Origin: Nemertoderma westbladi
Taxonomy: Eukaryota > Xenacoelomorpha > Nemertodermatida > Nemertodermatidae
Assembly: GCA_032718475.1 (NCBI GenBank)
Contig: JAUCBJ010008258.1
Location: 1 to 45,073, forward strand
Length of the DNA stretch: 45,073 nt
Reading direction: 5' to 3'
Position 1 is the first letter of the stretch. Every line of letters begins with the position of its first letter. A program made the position numbers and the translations under genes. Under the pieces are notes generated by a model. It worked only from the letters and a program-made list of their open reading frames with translations. It did not search any database and was not told the DNA's origin. Below, piece after piece: positions 1-10,287 of the stretch.

Positions 1-92
1 GCTCGGAATCACTTACCTGATTCGGACTATTTCGATCGAATTCAGCGTGCAACAAGATATGATGTTTCGCACCACACTTTGCACACCTTATG

Positions 93-1922
93 TCAGAGAA
101 ACAGGTATCGCCGTTGGTGTCCTTGTCTGAGGCAATTATAACATAACCGCTTATCCCACATGACTTCGCGTCTCTCCGTTAATGACTTCTTCAGGAATTC
201 ATCACACATATTCAAACGGTGGGTCCCGTCGCACAGCGCACATTTCGGTTTGATGTTACTTACCTTATTCTGAGTCACATTGTGTACACTTGCCTTTTCT
301 TCGGGCTTTCTCACCTGAATTCTCTTGGGAGACGTGGGAGGAGTTTTTCTTACCTGTTCTCTCCTGTCATTTGTTCGAGACTTGAATTTACTTACCTGAT
401 CTTTAGGCATTTTATTGACATAATAAGATCTATCAGTGTCTTTCCCGCTATCTTCTCCTTGAGAAGTCTGGCTTTCGCCGTCGTCTGTATAACACACTGG
501 TGTTACCTTTCTCCTAGAGACGGGTTTTTCACTTACCTTGTTTTCCGGTGTCTTCTCTCGGGACTGCTTGAGGAGTTGCAATTTCACTTCTCCATCCAAG
601 AATGACATGAGATCAGCCATGGTAGGGTCTCGTCGTTGTTGTTCCATCATATATAGTACTTTCTTATCCCAGCGTGTGCCTACCCCACCTTTCGGTAAAG
701 TAGAAGCCACAGCTCCAATGACCATAGAACTTTGGTATTCATGAGACTTACCTAACCAATCTAATTGTCTACAGATCTCTTGAATCTCATCGGAAAACTC
801 TATTATCCCACTGCTGATGAACTTTCTGGGCGCTACTAATTTTGCATATAAATACTTAGCGATATTATTCCTATTACCATACCTGATGTTTAGTGTGTCC
901 CAAACTTGTCTTAATCCGTCTGGATGTCCAATAAACTTTAACGCCATTAACTTGGGAGATCCTTCCAAGCACTCGATGAGGTATCTAAGTTTTTCTCCAT
1001 TAGATAGTACAGAGTTCTGTATGTTATCTTTGTAATATTCATTAAAAGGTAACCATTTCATCTCATCTCCATTGAATTTGACTATCTCTCCCACCTTCAC
1101 CGCTTGACGGGCTTCGGTTCTAGCCATTTGACGCGTAAAACTTTCTTGGGCCATCGTGTTATTTAATATCGAGTTATCGGTATATAAATTTCTCGGATTA
1201 TGATCAGGTCTATAGGGAATGTCATTATCAACAGGTCTATAATTACCCTTAATAGGGTTCACTATAGGAGTTTCTACTTCGCTAGCAGTATAGATGCGTG
1301 TAGGCTCCACACCTTGCGCATGAGATACTTCAGACCTAACAGGTTGACACATTGTTACAGGGGGTGGTGGTATACCCTTTTGTAAATTTACTAATTTATC
1401 GCGTTCTAGCGCGATATTTTGCTGCACTTCTTGCAACTCTAGCCTACTTTCCCTTACTGTGCCCTTTAACTGTTGAACAGTCCCTTCTAACTCTCGGACC
1501 TGTTGAGAGGAGCGTGCTTGATTCTCCTCCATCTTTCCGAGGAGAATGTCCATCCCCCGCCGTCTCTCGTCCACCCAATCAACCGCCGAAACGGGATCCG
1601 CCAACGTCGTAGCGGGCAGACGAGGGACAACGGGCGACAAATCAGTAATATTTCGCTCGGGGTCCAGGACCTGAACTGTCTCCTGGGCAGTTCTACTGGG
1701 CACAGGTAGCTTAGTGCTATGCAGAGGGAATTTAGAGGTAGCTTCAGGGAGCACAGGTGTGTCTATCACCGAAGGGGTGATTTCAAAAACAGGCCTAATT
1801 ATTTCAGGCTCATCTACTATAGTAGGGAGTCTTTCTATTTTAATTATTTGGTCTGTGGGTTCTGTGCTGCCTAAGTTGGTGTTATTTAGTTGCCTTCTAA
1901 CAGCTGGAGGCAAATCAGGCAA
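93..1922 (-). CDS. gag: BEL/Pao Gag (DUF1759-like, zinc knuckle); reading continues in +1 frame
   Basis: About 609 codons. Residues ~1-110 are rich in proline and threonine. Residues ~125-185 are a predicted coiled coil with many Glu, Gln and Leu. Residues ~280-440 resemble DUF1759, the Gag region of Pao elements (for example FNGDEMKW and IECLEGSPK). A Ser/Lys/Arg-rich linker follows, then a Cys/His cluster from ~560 (CALC, later CYNC-LRQGH). There is no ATG near the 5' end; the frame is open leftwards of the first TTG and overlaps the end of ORF1 in the +1 frame, which suggests expression by frameshifting or splicing. The frame ends at a TGA at 93-95 in the middle of the zinc-knuckle region. 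The +1 frame is open from base 103 to the window edge and carries the expected further Cys/His residues (CAKC, HH, LLH). The stop is therefore either a damaging 1-base indel or a frameshift site. Six splice-donor-like 8-mers lie in or beside the ORF. Confidence 0.75.
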   Translation of the reverse strand: MPDLPPAVRRQLNNTNLGSTEPTDQIIKIERLPTIVDEPEIIRPVFEITPSVIDTPVLPEATSKFPLHSTKLPVPSRTAQETVQVLDPERNITDLSPVVPRLPATTLADPVSAVDWVDERRRGMDILLGKMEENQARSSQQVRELEGTVQQLKGTVRESRLELQEVQQNIALERDKLVNLQKGIPPPPVTMCQPVRSEVSHAQGVEPTRIYTASEVETPIVNPIKGNYRPVDNDIPYRPDHNPRNLYTDNSILNNTMAQESFTRQMARTEARQAVKVGEIVKFNGDEMKWLPFNEYYKDNIQNSVLSNGEKLRYLIECLEGSPKLMALKFIGHPDGLRQVWDTLNIRYGNRNNIAKYLYAKLVAPRKFISSGIIEFSDEIQEICRQLDWLGKSHEYQSSMVIGAVASTLPKGGVGTRWDKKVLYMMEQQRRDPTMADLMSFLDGEVKLQLLKQSREKTPENKVSEKPVSRRKVTPVCYTDDGESQTSQGEDSGKDTDRSYYVNKMPKDQVSKFKSRTNDRREQVRKTPPTSPKRIQVRKPEEKASVHNVTQNKVSNIKPKCALCDGTHRLNMCDEFLKKSLTERREVMWDKRLCYNCLRQGHQRRYLFL

Positions 1923-1965
1923 TTTGTGACGGTGGAATGTTCTTTTACGTCTACTTAGACGAGAT

Positions 1966-3537
1966 CTATTTCCTCTTGCCTTCAGTATCGGTGGTATCGC
2001 CTTCTTCAGATGATGTATATCCCTGTCTTTTGGGAGTAGATCGATTCATCATCTGCATATTACTAGCTGTTAACTGTTTACTGAAGTCGTCTTGCTTCTC
2101 TTGAAGATTTTCCAACTCCAGTTGGGCGATCTCTTCAGCAGCACACCGTTCTGCTTCCGCCACCGCTGCCGCTTTTGCCTCTGCCGCTGCCGCTTTTGCC
2201 TCTGCCCTTTCGCTTCTGCCTGCTGCCCGCTGTCTGCCTTCTGCCTCTGCTTCTGCTGCTGCCGCTGTTGCCTTTGCCTCTGTTTCTGCTGCTGCCGCTT
2301 TTGCCTCTGCCGCTGCTTCTGCCAAGGTCGCTTTTCTTTCTGCCTCTGCCACTGCTGCTATCTTTCTGTCTTCTATACGTTTTTTCCTTACTTGTTCTTC
2401 TTGTTCTCTAGCGATGCGGAGTTGTTCATCGAATTTAGCTTGATTCGCGGCCCTCATTTCCACATCGATGGCATCCAATACAAGCCGAGTTCCTTCGCCA
2501 TTAGGGCTAAGTCCATCTAACCTTCTCCTCAATTCGCCATCACCTAAAAAACGTTGATAGTCCGACAGATAGATGTCAATGGCATCCCTCTTATGCGGTT
2601 TCTCTGCCGTCGCTTCACTTTCCACTTGGGAATAAGTAGCGTCTGTTGATTCTCCATGGGTTGAGCGCTCCTCCAGCTGAGCTTTCCACTGAGCTGTTCC
2701 TTGAACCTGGCGACTCACCCGTTGAAACCAAGTTTTTACGGCAACTTGCAACGACGTGTCTTGTCTTCGTTTAGAAGCCTCCTCAAAGGCCGATAATATT
2801 AACCTGATTCGTAGAATTCTTTCTCTTACTTGATAAAGCAGCTGTCCCTGCTCTTGAGGTCCTTGAGGTTGTTGTAACAGTTGTTTTTCTACTCGCTCCA
2901 TAGAGCTGAAGAATCCCTGTGCGTATCCGGCTGCGGACCTCTTCCACACAGCTGGATCGATGGTTTCCTCGGCTACTCCCATCCGGTGTATGTCTTCCCA
3001 GGCAGCTTCGGATAAATCAAACGGGAGTCCGGGTCCGGGAAAGTTCCATTGCGACTCGACCATGGACTTCAGTTCTTCCCTTGTGTATCCAGCATAACTA
3101 TCTCTAGTTGAACGCTGGCTTCTCGCCCAATCGATCTGGTGTTCTTCCACAGCGATCAATAACCTAGTGAGTACGGCTGCAGGAAGGATGAGAAGGGGAT
3201 CTGAATAAGCCTCATCCGTCATCCTTGCTCCGCGTTCGGGTGTCAGTTCTACCGTATCTTCACTACTGGAGCTGTCGGGCCGCTGAGAAATAAGTTCTTG
3301 GCTCGCGGGTTGTTGCTGTTCCGCTGCTTCTTGGTTCCGCTTGACCTGAGCTCGAGTGCCTATGACAGACCTACGATGTTGGACCAGCCTAGGTTCTTTT
3401 ATTACTACTGGAGGGATGACCTTCCTCACAGTGGGAGGTGAACTGAACTTACGACCAGACGGTTCTACGTCTCTATCTGAGTCGCAGATAGTTACATCTA
3501 ATAAACTGTCTGACAGGTTCTGCTTAGTATCAGACAT
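1966..3537 (-). CDS. ORF1 of the truncated BEL/Pao element: coiled-coil Gag-associated protein
   Basis: A 523-codon ORF beginning with ATG at 3537 (MSDTKQNLSD). The first ~110 residues are polar and probably disordered. The middle is charged and helical. Residues ~370-480 are a long Ala/Glu/Arg/Lys helix with alternating AAAAE and AEAE blocks, typical of a long coiled coil. I do not recognise a named family. It occupies the same position as the 460-codon ORF1 of the complete element at 20922-22304 and shares the alanine-rich coiled coil, so the two are probably counterparts. A role in particle assembly is inference. It ends at TAG (1966-1968). The Gag frame is already open in +1 before this stop, over about 80 bases. 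Confidence 0.75.
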   Translation of the reverse strand: MSDTKQNLSDSLLDVTICDSDRDVEPSGRKFSSPPTVRKVIPPVVIKEPRLVQHRRSVIGTRAQVKRNQEAAEQQQPASQELISQRPDSSSSEDTVELTPERGARMTDEAYSDPLLILPAAVLTRLLIAVEEHQIDWARSQRSTRDSYAGYTREELKSMVESQWNFPGPGLPFDLSEAAWEDIHRMGVAEETIDPAVWKRSAAGYAQGFFSSMERVEKQLLQQPQGPQEQGQLLYQVRERILRIRLILSAFEEASKRRQDTSLQVAVKTWFQRVSRQVQGTAQWKAQLEERSTHGESTDATYSQVESEATAEKPHKRDAIDIYLSDYQRFLGDGELRRRLDGLSPNGEGTRLVLDAIDVEMRAANQAKFDEQLRIAREQEEQVRKKRIEDRKIAAVAEAERKATLAEAAAEAKAAAAETEAKATAAAAEAEAEGRQRAAGRSERAEAKAAAAEAKAAAVAEAERCAAEEIAQLELENLQEKQDDFSKQLTASNMQMMNRSTPKRQGYTSSEEGDTTDTEGKRK

Positions 3538-3930
3538 GTCTATGTATACCGTTGAATGTCTACTGCTGTATTACAGTCTGAGCAAGTCTAGTAACTCAGT
3601 ATTAACTGCTAGCCTAGTAATTAATTACCGATACTGCTACTCAGTGTAGCGTGATATATATATAATATATTAGAATACCGGTATACTTATAGTATATATA
3701 ACTATATAAGTATTATTACAGACTAGGTTTATCACAGAATACCGGTATAATTTTAGCACAGGTATATAGAAATATATAATAGGCCTATCGGGAATACCGG
3801 TATACAGCTTACAGTTTGTAGTATATATAATTCTGGACTAGAATTAATTACAAATACCGGTATAATTTCAGCCTAAATTTATAGAAATAAAGATAATAGG
3901 CCTATCGTAAATACCGGTATATCAATTATT
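3538..3930. repeat. Five ATACCGGTAT palindromes in the leader of the truncated element
   Basis: The 10-bp perfect palindrome ATACCGGTAT occurs at about 3675, 3739, 3794, 3854 and 3911, that is every 55-64 bases. Flanking AT-rich text also recurs in alternate units (aggcctatcg before copies 3 and 5), giving a higher-order repeat of about 116 bp. The array lies directly upstream of ORF1, where an LTR element keeps its untranslated leader. No gene is seen here. Confidence 0.8.
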
Positions 3931-4857
3931 TTAAATAATTGAATTTCTGAATTTTAGGGTTACTTGGTTACTTTACTTACTTTATTACCGCTATTTGAGC
4001 AGTAGACCAACTGATATTGAGACCTAATGGTTGTATGGTAGGCCTACTATTTATAAATCTTTTGAGTTGATTTATAATATATATATACCCTTTAATGGGT
4101 TTTGTCAATGTTTGAAATAAATGTTATTATTTCTGGGGAGTAATCACTACACAAAGCGGTGCGCTTTCAGTGAAGTGTTACTTATAGGACACTAAAACAA
4201 ATAATTCTAATTTACCTAAGTTACTTAATACTACAAATTACGTACAATTCGGGTGAGATTACAATCTCTAAATAAACACAAAAATTTACAAAAAACACAA
4301 AATACTAATTTTTTAGGGTAATTTTACAAGAAGTCTACAAACCAGCCTAACAAAGGGTTAGAAATCTGGTTATTACAACTGACAGGGTACTACGGTATTT
4401 GAAATAATAAGTAGTAGTAAATACACTGCGTTGTCCAGATAGGAAAATACCACCGCCTGACGACCTATAGCCGTATCGCTATAGGTACTACGTTATGTAT
4501 CACGGAGTGTTCCTACCTAGAAGTTAATAGAGCTAATCGAAAGTGCCTATCAACCACTTTACAACACGAATGTAATGCCTACACTAATTATTTTCGGAAA
4601 GCACTGTACACTAAACCCTAAATTAGGTACGAGTACTTGTACAACATATAATCAGTAGTTAAATATACTTGAACAGCTAAAAGAACCACGGCATCTGCTG
4701 GAGTGACCGATGCACAAAATCACCAGTCTTTACCTACGCCAAGCAGCCCGTGTAGTACCGGGGTTAATTTAACTATAGCGGTATGTATAACAAACACAAT
4801 TACTGTAGGAACAAACTTGGGGAATGAATGTTGCGAATAATCGCATAAACTCTGAAT
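3931..4857. other. Non-coding AT-rich stretch, no gene seen
   Basis: No long ORF, RNA gene or repeat array was recognised. By position it is leader and/or 5' LTR of the truncated BEL/Pao element, but no second LTR copy is available to prove it. Confidence 0.5.
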
Positions 4858-5432
4858 AATAAATATTACGCTACGCGTACAAACTACTCAAACAAAATGC
4901 AGACCGAACACTGACAGACTACTATCAAGCCTAAACAAACTACGGTATATGCAGACTCCGAAATAATTAGGTAGTATGCGTTCTAACCCAGTAGTACGAC
5001 TTATTCTTTAGTTGGGGGTTTACCTTACAGCATTCGCTGCCCCTACTTCCTAACCGTTCTTTATCGGACAAGTGATCTACACACGCTGCAATCCGTTCAG
5101 ACCTAATAACAGCCAGACAACTATCCAGCCTACAAATTATCTAAATAAATATTATACGCTACCCGTACAGACTTACACAAACAAAGTACAGACTCAACAA
5201 TGGCAGACTACTCTCAAGCCTAAATAAACTACAGGACATGCAGACTCCGAAATAATTAGGTAGCATGCGTTCTAACCCAGTAGTACGACTTATTCTTTAG
5301 TTGGGGGTTTACCTTACAGCATTCGCTGCCCCTACTTCCTAACCGTTCTTTATCGGACAGGTGATCTACACACACTGCAATCCGTTCAGACTTAACAGCA
5401 ATCAGACAACAGCCCAGCCTACAAATTGTCTG
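4858..5432. repeat. Tandem duplication of about 288 bp
   Basis: The block at ~4858-5143 is repeated at ~5144-5432 with small differences. Shared landmarks are cagactccga (4952 and 5241) and the following stretch with ttagttgggg, ttaccttaca and gttctttatc. The spacing between landmarks is 286-289 bases. No protein is encoded in it. It may be part of the LTR or leader of the element to its left. Confidence 0.85.
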
Positions 5433-5602
5433 TACAATATGATCAGGCTTACACGCCTTCTGCTCAATACTGGCCTACAAATAAATAAAACTGACAGAAA
5501 TAAGTAAAATCTCATTAAAAACCAGGCGTCCCCGATTAATTATTAAGACCTACTGGTATATAATAATCAAAATCGAATAATACTGCTGTACCTATACGGG
5601 AA

Positions 5603-5725
5603 GTACCGGTTAGGACAGTTGGGCCTACAGACCTACAGAAGTACCGGTTCTGGCAGTTGGACCTACGGACCTACGGCAGTACCGGTTCTGGCAGTTGGGC
5701 CTACTGACCTACAGATGTACCTTTC
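5603..5725. repeat. 38-bp tandem repeat, about three copies
   Basis: The word gtaccgg begins at 5603, 5641 and 5679, and a degenerate fourth start (gtacctt) is at 5717, giving an exact 38-base period. Each unit contains accggtt, gcagttgg or acagttgg, and cctac repeated. Overlapping ACCGGT words link it to the palindromes at 3675-3920. Function unknown. Confidence 0.85.
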
Positions 5726-8060
5726 AGGTTTACCGGTTGACCGGTACTTTCAACTTTATTGCTTACTGCAATAAAGAAGCTATATCCGTTATTGTTCGCG
5801 CTTTCAGACCTTTGGCAGTTTAACCCGCCAAATTAGGATGTCTTCTAGATAATAAATCACCTTTAGTCTATGACAAGTATTTAATTCACTACACTAGTCG
5901 AAACCAATCTGTGCGCGATCATTCACCCGCTGGATATACCCGGGAGATTGGGTTCGACGGCTTAATCTTATTGCTATGTAAGCCTAATGTATTATTCGAC
6001 TGACAGTATTATATAATCTCTGACAATATTATTCACCTTCGGGAAATATTAACAGTTCCTTTAGGACGTGGCGCTCTATCTATATAAAAAGAGTTATGAC
6101 TTAAACTACTCACAACGATATGGCTTAGTTATAATTCACATATATGGCGCATTCTTTAGGAAATGCTTCGTTATCAGGTTCACTCATACACAATGCTGCA
6201 CAATACTGCACACTGATCTGCCGATCTTCACTGATTTTAGTTATATATAAAAGGAACACGGACCGAATCATGTAGGGTCTATCAAATAACATTAGATTCA
6301 CTTCAAACCACTCAACATAAGTCACAATTGTTATATGTAACCCTTCTCTCTTACCTTCGGTATATCAAGAATATTGGGTTTCGGGGTTATTTATCGTTAT
6401 TCCAAATATAATAATTCATCAACCATATTATGAAGAACTGACAGCAAATAGCAGTATAACAATATAAAGTATGCACAGGTTGTTTGATTAGGTATGGTAT
6501 GTTATGTTGTGATAAATGCAGTGATCAGACATCAGATAACGGATATATGTCCTTATAATTAAGCCTACTAGTGTAAGACTAAAAACTGAAAACACGGAGG
6601 TGCCAAAAGCCGGTTCTTAGGCTCTGGGCAAAAACATAACACTGAACTACTGAGTTTCTGTATACACCTCCAACACAGAGACAACAAACGCTCTGATTGG
6701 TCAACCTGAACAACGAGAGAACAAAGAAACAAAGAAACGTCGACGTGGCAATATCAGCTGCTAGCCGTCGTCATGGTAGCGACACTGTTTTCAAGAGTAT
6801 CCAGCTATTGCGTCACGAGATTGTGGATTATGTCCTCTAAAGTACAAATATAGTACAAATACATAAGAAATGACTTTTATGTCCTCTAAAACACCAGTAC
6901 AGCAAGGACACGGCCTTTTTATGCCTGGCAAACCAACTACAGAGTACTTTAAGGGAAAATAACCGGCTAATTACGCAAAAGCTTTTACAATGGCGGATAT
7001 ACATTACATCATAATATGACATGGCAGTCACCTGAAAACAAGGGCCTTCACATTCCTAATTCTCTATCTAATCTATTATGGTTGTGCGCAATGCTCAATA
7101 CTACTTTATGATATTAATTCATTCACGTTTAACATTAACAGCCACGTTTCATCAACCCCCCCCCCCCCCCCCCCCCTTCCAATGTGACAAACTACCACGA
7201 TATGTTGGCGTTGGGCCCCGTCCCTACGTCCACCCTCCCTTGTGAAGGGCTAGGGGGGACTTTCGACCTATCATTACTAAAGGGTAGTGATAATATTCAA
7301 AATAAGTTTTCCCATGTATACGTAATTTTATTCTTAAATAGGTACTTGTTTGTTCCTAAATTCTGCCTAAATGCTTGCTGCCTTACTCAATGTTAAATAA
7401 TTTATTGTTCTCGAATATTTATTTCGTAACTAGGGAACCGCTTAACGACAAACCAATATTGGATATGGAGTTCCGTTTCGAAGTTCGCCTTGCAGAGACT
7501 AAAGTTGCAATAACTTTTGAGTGTGTGAATGTAATTTACTCAAATAGGGTAGGTGCGCGAAAAAATAGTTGGGCTAGAAGTATTACGTGCAAACCTTTTC
7601 ATTTCGATGCTCTTTCAACACAACTAATAAAATTAACCAAAAATATTTTTTTCACTCATTGTAATTATATTTACTGTTTGCTTAATCTGTTTGTGTTTAT
7701 ATCTGTTTATGTGCAGTATTTAGTGCCCTACGTCAAAGAAACTAATATATTTATAGCATTATTTACATTTCTAATTAAATTAAGGAATTAAAAACGTGTT
7801 GGTGTTATTATATTCATTTATCGGAATTTATATTATAGGAATTGATTATTCGTTTATGCATTCTAGTTAATTAATTGATATAATTAACGACATAATTATG
7901 TAAATAAAAATTGTTAAATGAAACAAATCTTTGTTTCGGTTTATAATTGACAATAGCACACCCTCACAATCACTTCAAATTGAGAGTTAAAGTGATTGAC
8001 ATTTTGTTATTGAACTACGCTTTTGTAAGGCATTGGCAAATTCCAACAAATTCCGATGGC
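5726..8060. other. Non-coding stretch with a 21-base poly-C tract
   Basis: No convincing gene. A run of 21 C lies at 7156-7176. A CCAAT-type word (gattggtcaa) is near 6695-6705, and TATA-like words (ctatataaaa near 6080, tatatataaa near 6242) are present, but nothing shows that they act together. Short open frames between 6068 and 7791 have no recognisable protein features. Confidence 0.5.
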
Positions 8061-8068
8061 GTTAAACA

Positions 8069-8122
8069 TCTTCAGACAACTTCAAACAGCTTCAGACAAC
8101 TTCAAACAACTTCAGATAGCTC
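8069..8122. repeat. Short tandem repeat, 10/20-bp period
   Basis: The words cttcagacaa and cttcaaacag/cttcaaacaa alternate five times, giving a 20-base unit made of two similar 10-mers. Similar diverged words (tttcaaacac, tttcagacgg, attcagatgg) continue to ~8190. No coding meaning is apparent. Confidence 0.7.
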
Positions 8123-8281
8123 TCAACAACATCCAACATAAATTTCAAACACTTTCAGACGGATTTCAGACAGATTCAGATGGGCTCCAACAGACTAAAC
8201 TTGTTGGAAATATTTTCTCCAACAGAATCAAACAGTACTAAATCTCCGTAGGTTAGCATTGTGCTTGTTTGAAGCTGTGTT

Positions 8282-8297
8282 GGATCCGATCGGATCC
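8282..8297. repeat. 16-bp perfect palindrome
   Basis: The sequence GGATCCGATCGGATCC reads the same on both strands. It lies between the short tandem repeat at 8069 and the left LTR. It may be the centre of a small foldback repeat, but no longer arms could be followed. Confidence 0.7.
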
Positions 8298-8516
8298 GAT
8301 GGCACTCTGTTGGTGAGCGGGACTGTAGTACCGGTACATACAAATATGTTTTTAAATAAATAAATTTAGACAGTTTGATATTGATTATTTCCAATTTATA
8401 ACAAAATTAATTAATTATTTTCAAAAAGTTTTTTAAAAATTAGAATTTTTCACATTTCGAAGCCAATAAAACCATTGTCGGTCTTTCTGACTATCCGACT
8501 ATATGTCTGTCAAATA

Positions 8517-8521
8517 TAAGA
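8517..8521. other. Target-site duplication, left copy (taaga)
   Basis: The five bases taaga directly before the left LTR match the five bases directly after the right LTR (25005-25009). A 5-bp duplication is in the range known for BEL/Pao integrases. It confirms the element boundaries at 8522 and 25004. Confidence 0.85.
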
Positions 8522-9867
8522 TATTGGAAGAGACGGTAACAATACCTGCAATATCCTACTGTAAAGTTTGTAAATCAAATCATAAATCCGACCTTCTCAC
8601 CAAAACAGTAAACTCTAAGTAAGCGAATATATTGCAGTATCGATCTCTTATAACCGGTGAGGCAGAAAACAGTCTACGAGCAGACAAACTTCGATAAAAC
8701 AAATCCCGCGCAGCGAATCCTAAAATCAGGCTGACTCACTGACGGACTAAGGGGCTCGTATACCTTGCCGCGGTGTGATTTATATGGTTGGGCGAAGAGA
8801 CGCTAGCTAGGTACAGGCAGAGATTTGGAGATGTCTAACTAGCGGGCAAAGCACAGTACGGACAAAGTTAATTTTATATATTTCGAGGTGTAAATAATTT
8901 CTAACGCGCGTGTGTTAATTCTGAACGGTCAAAACAGTTTTGCTCCTTCACATATATAATTACTGGGTACGGTGTGCATTTACGAATATTCTAATTTTGT
9001 AACTTGTAGGTCCAATACTCACGAATGATAAGGTTCCTTCCCCTCTTGCGTATTTCCAGGACTCAAATTCAGGCATAAGGTTAATACTACGCCCAGAATT
9101 CGGCAATTTTAGGTACCAGGTCCCTGATACTAAGAAGAGATGTGTTAGTTTACTACTGTAGGCGTACGGGTACTAATAGCTATCCTGGCTCCTATCTAGA
9201 ATTTTAGTCACCCAGGTAGTCCGGGTAACTTCCTATTAGGGCTTTGGCGGGGACACGGTAGATGTTAGTATATCCCTGATAGCCTCAATTTATTTGCGCC
9301 TAGCGTAAACTGCCCTACCGCCTGAACGGTACAATCCCAATTCAGGTGAAAACACAGCAACCCCCTAACCTACAAGTTCTAATGCAATGGACACTGTCGT
9401 ACTGCAAATAGTCGCACACGCACCTGTACTTAGCAAGAGTTAAGCGTACAGTTTGCTGCACCCTAACCATTTGTATGCCTTGTACCGGTGTGCCTACGTC
9501 TTATCTGCGTACTAGTATCTGCCTGCGCTCTCCCTCCCCCGTAGGAATGTGAAGGTCTACTGTGAGTTTTCCTGAATCAAGACAGTACAGTCCCTATGAT
9601 GTAATTTTGGGCTTGCAGCGTGTCACTACGTCTACCTTTTGATCTTTTGGTCTTATACTTAGGTAGCAAGGATCGAACGCTGTCTAACCTTTCAGGCGAT
9701 GGGCGAATAACTCTAAATGGTATTGCGGGTTGTCTCTCGTCTACATTCCCGTGATGTTCCCGTTCATTGCTGCGGCCCGATCTCTAGCCGGCCATCCTGT
9801 CCCTGAGTTTGTTCACCGTAGTGAATCCATAGTAAAACAGATAGAAAAGCTGAGAAAATATTCTGAC

Positions 9868-9873
9868 TTTATT
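9868..9873 (-). terminator. Polyadenylation signal in the 3' LTR
   Basis: AATAAA on the minus strand, about 125 bases after the LTR TATA box. It would lie in the R region and end the genomic transcript. The identical signal in the 5' LTR is at 24459-24464. Confidence 0.55.
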
Positions 9874-10210
9874 ACAGAAGATACAATTATAATACAATGT
9901 AATCTGAGAATAAACTAAGCACGGAATAAACAAATATCAGATAACTGAATAACTGAGAGAATAAGATTGAAGTGAACTAATGAACGAAATCGCACCTTTA
10001 TATAGCCAATTTGTGCCGCAATCAATCGAGAAAATTCTCGATTGTTCTATGGGTTCTAACAAGGTTTTAAAGATAGCTATTGGTCCAGCTAATATATAAC
10101 TTGCACGACATTGGTTACAATCAAATAACTACAGTCTCATTGGTACAGATAAATGCAATTAATTTGTAGCGGTTAATTTAAATGAGTTGAAATTCTGCAC
10201 AAAAAATAAT

Positions 10211-10287
10211 TCGCACTTACTAGGATTCGAACACGATACCTACTACACATATAATTTCCAACGCTCTACCAACTGAGCTACTGAACC
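10211..10287 (-). other. tRNA-like segment with A and B boxes in U3 (3' LTR copy)
   Basis: On the minus strand the segment contains TAGCTCAGTTGGTAGAGC, a textbook tRNA D-arm and Pol III A box, and about 35-40 bases later GTTCGAATCC, a B box. Spacing fits a tRNA. The acceptor stem, anticodon stem and T stem do not pair properly, so it is not a functional tRNA gene. It could be a SINE-like relic captured by the LTR. The second copy is at 24802-24878. Confidence 0.7.

Larger units (their letters stand above)
1..3537 (-). mobile_element. BEL/Pao LTR retrotransposon, 5' part, cut by the window edge
   Basis: Two adjacent minus-strand ORFs have the same order as the complete element at 8522-25004: an alanine-rich coiled-coil ORF1, then a Gag ORF with a DUF1759-like region and zinc knuckle. 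Protease, RT, RNase H and integrase would lie beyond base 1. The protein sequences differ clearly from the complete element, so this is a relative and not a copy of it. The 5' LTR should lie somewhere to the right of 3540, but its partner is outside the window, so I cannot bound it. Assignment to BEL/Pao rests on the Gag type and on similarity of layout. Confidence 0.8.

Noticed and set aside
2092-2520. Plus-strand ORF rich in Cys and Leu opposite the alanine-rich coiled coil
   Set aside because: It is the antisense of GCN-rich alanine/glutamate codons of ORF1.
7184-7791. Small ORFs of 70 and 138 codons as host genes
   Set aside because: Overlapping, AT-rich, no recognisable domain, no splice or promoter support.
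9730-9918. 62-codon ORF present in both LTRs
   Set aside because: It is duplicated only because the LTRs are; no domain and no start context that I can support.
10211-10287. A tRNA gene in each LTR
   Set aside because: A and B boxes are good, but acceptor, anticodon and T stems do not pair and no clear anticodon loop forms; kept only as a tRNA-like segment.
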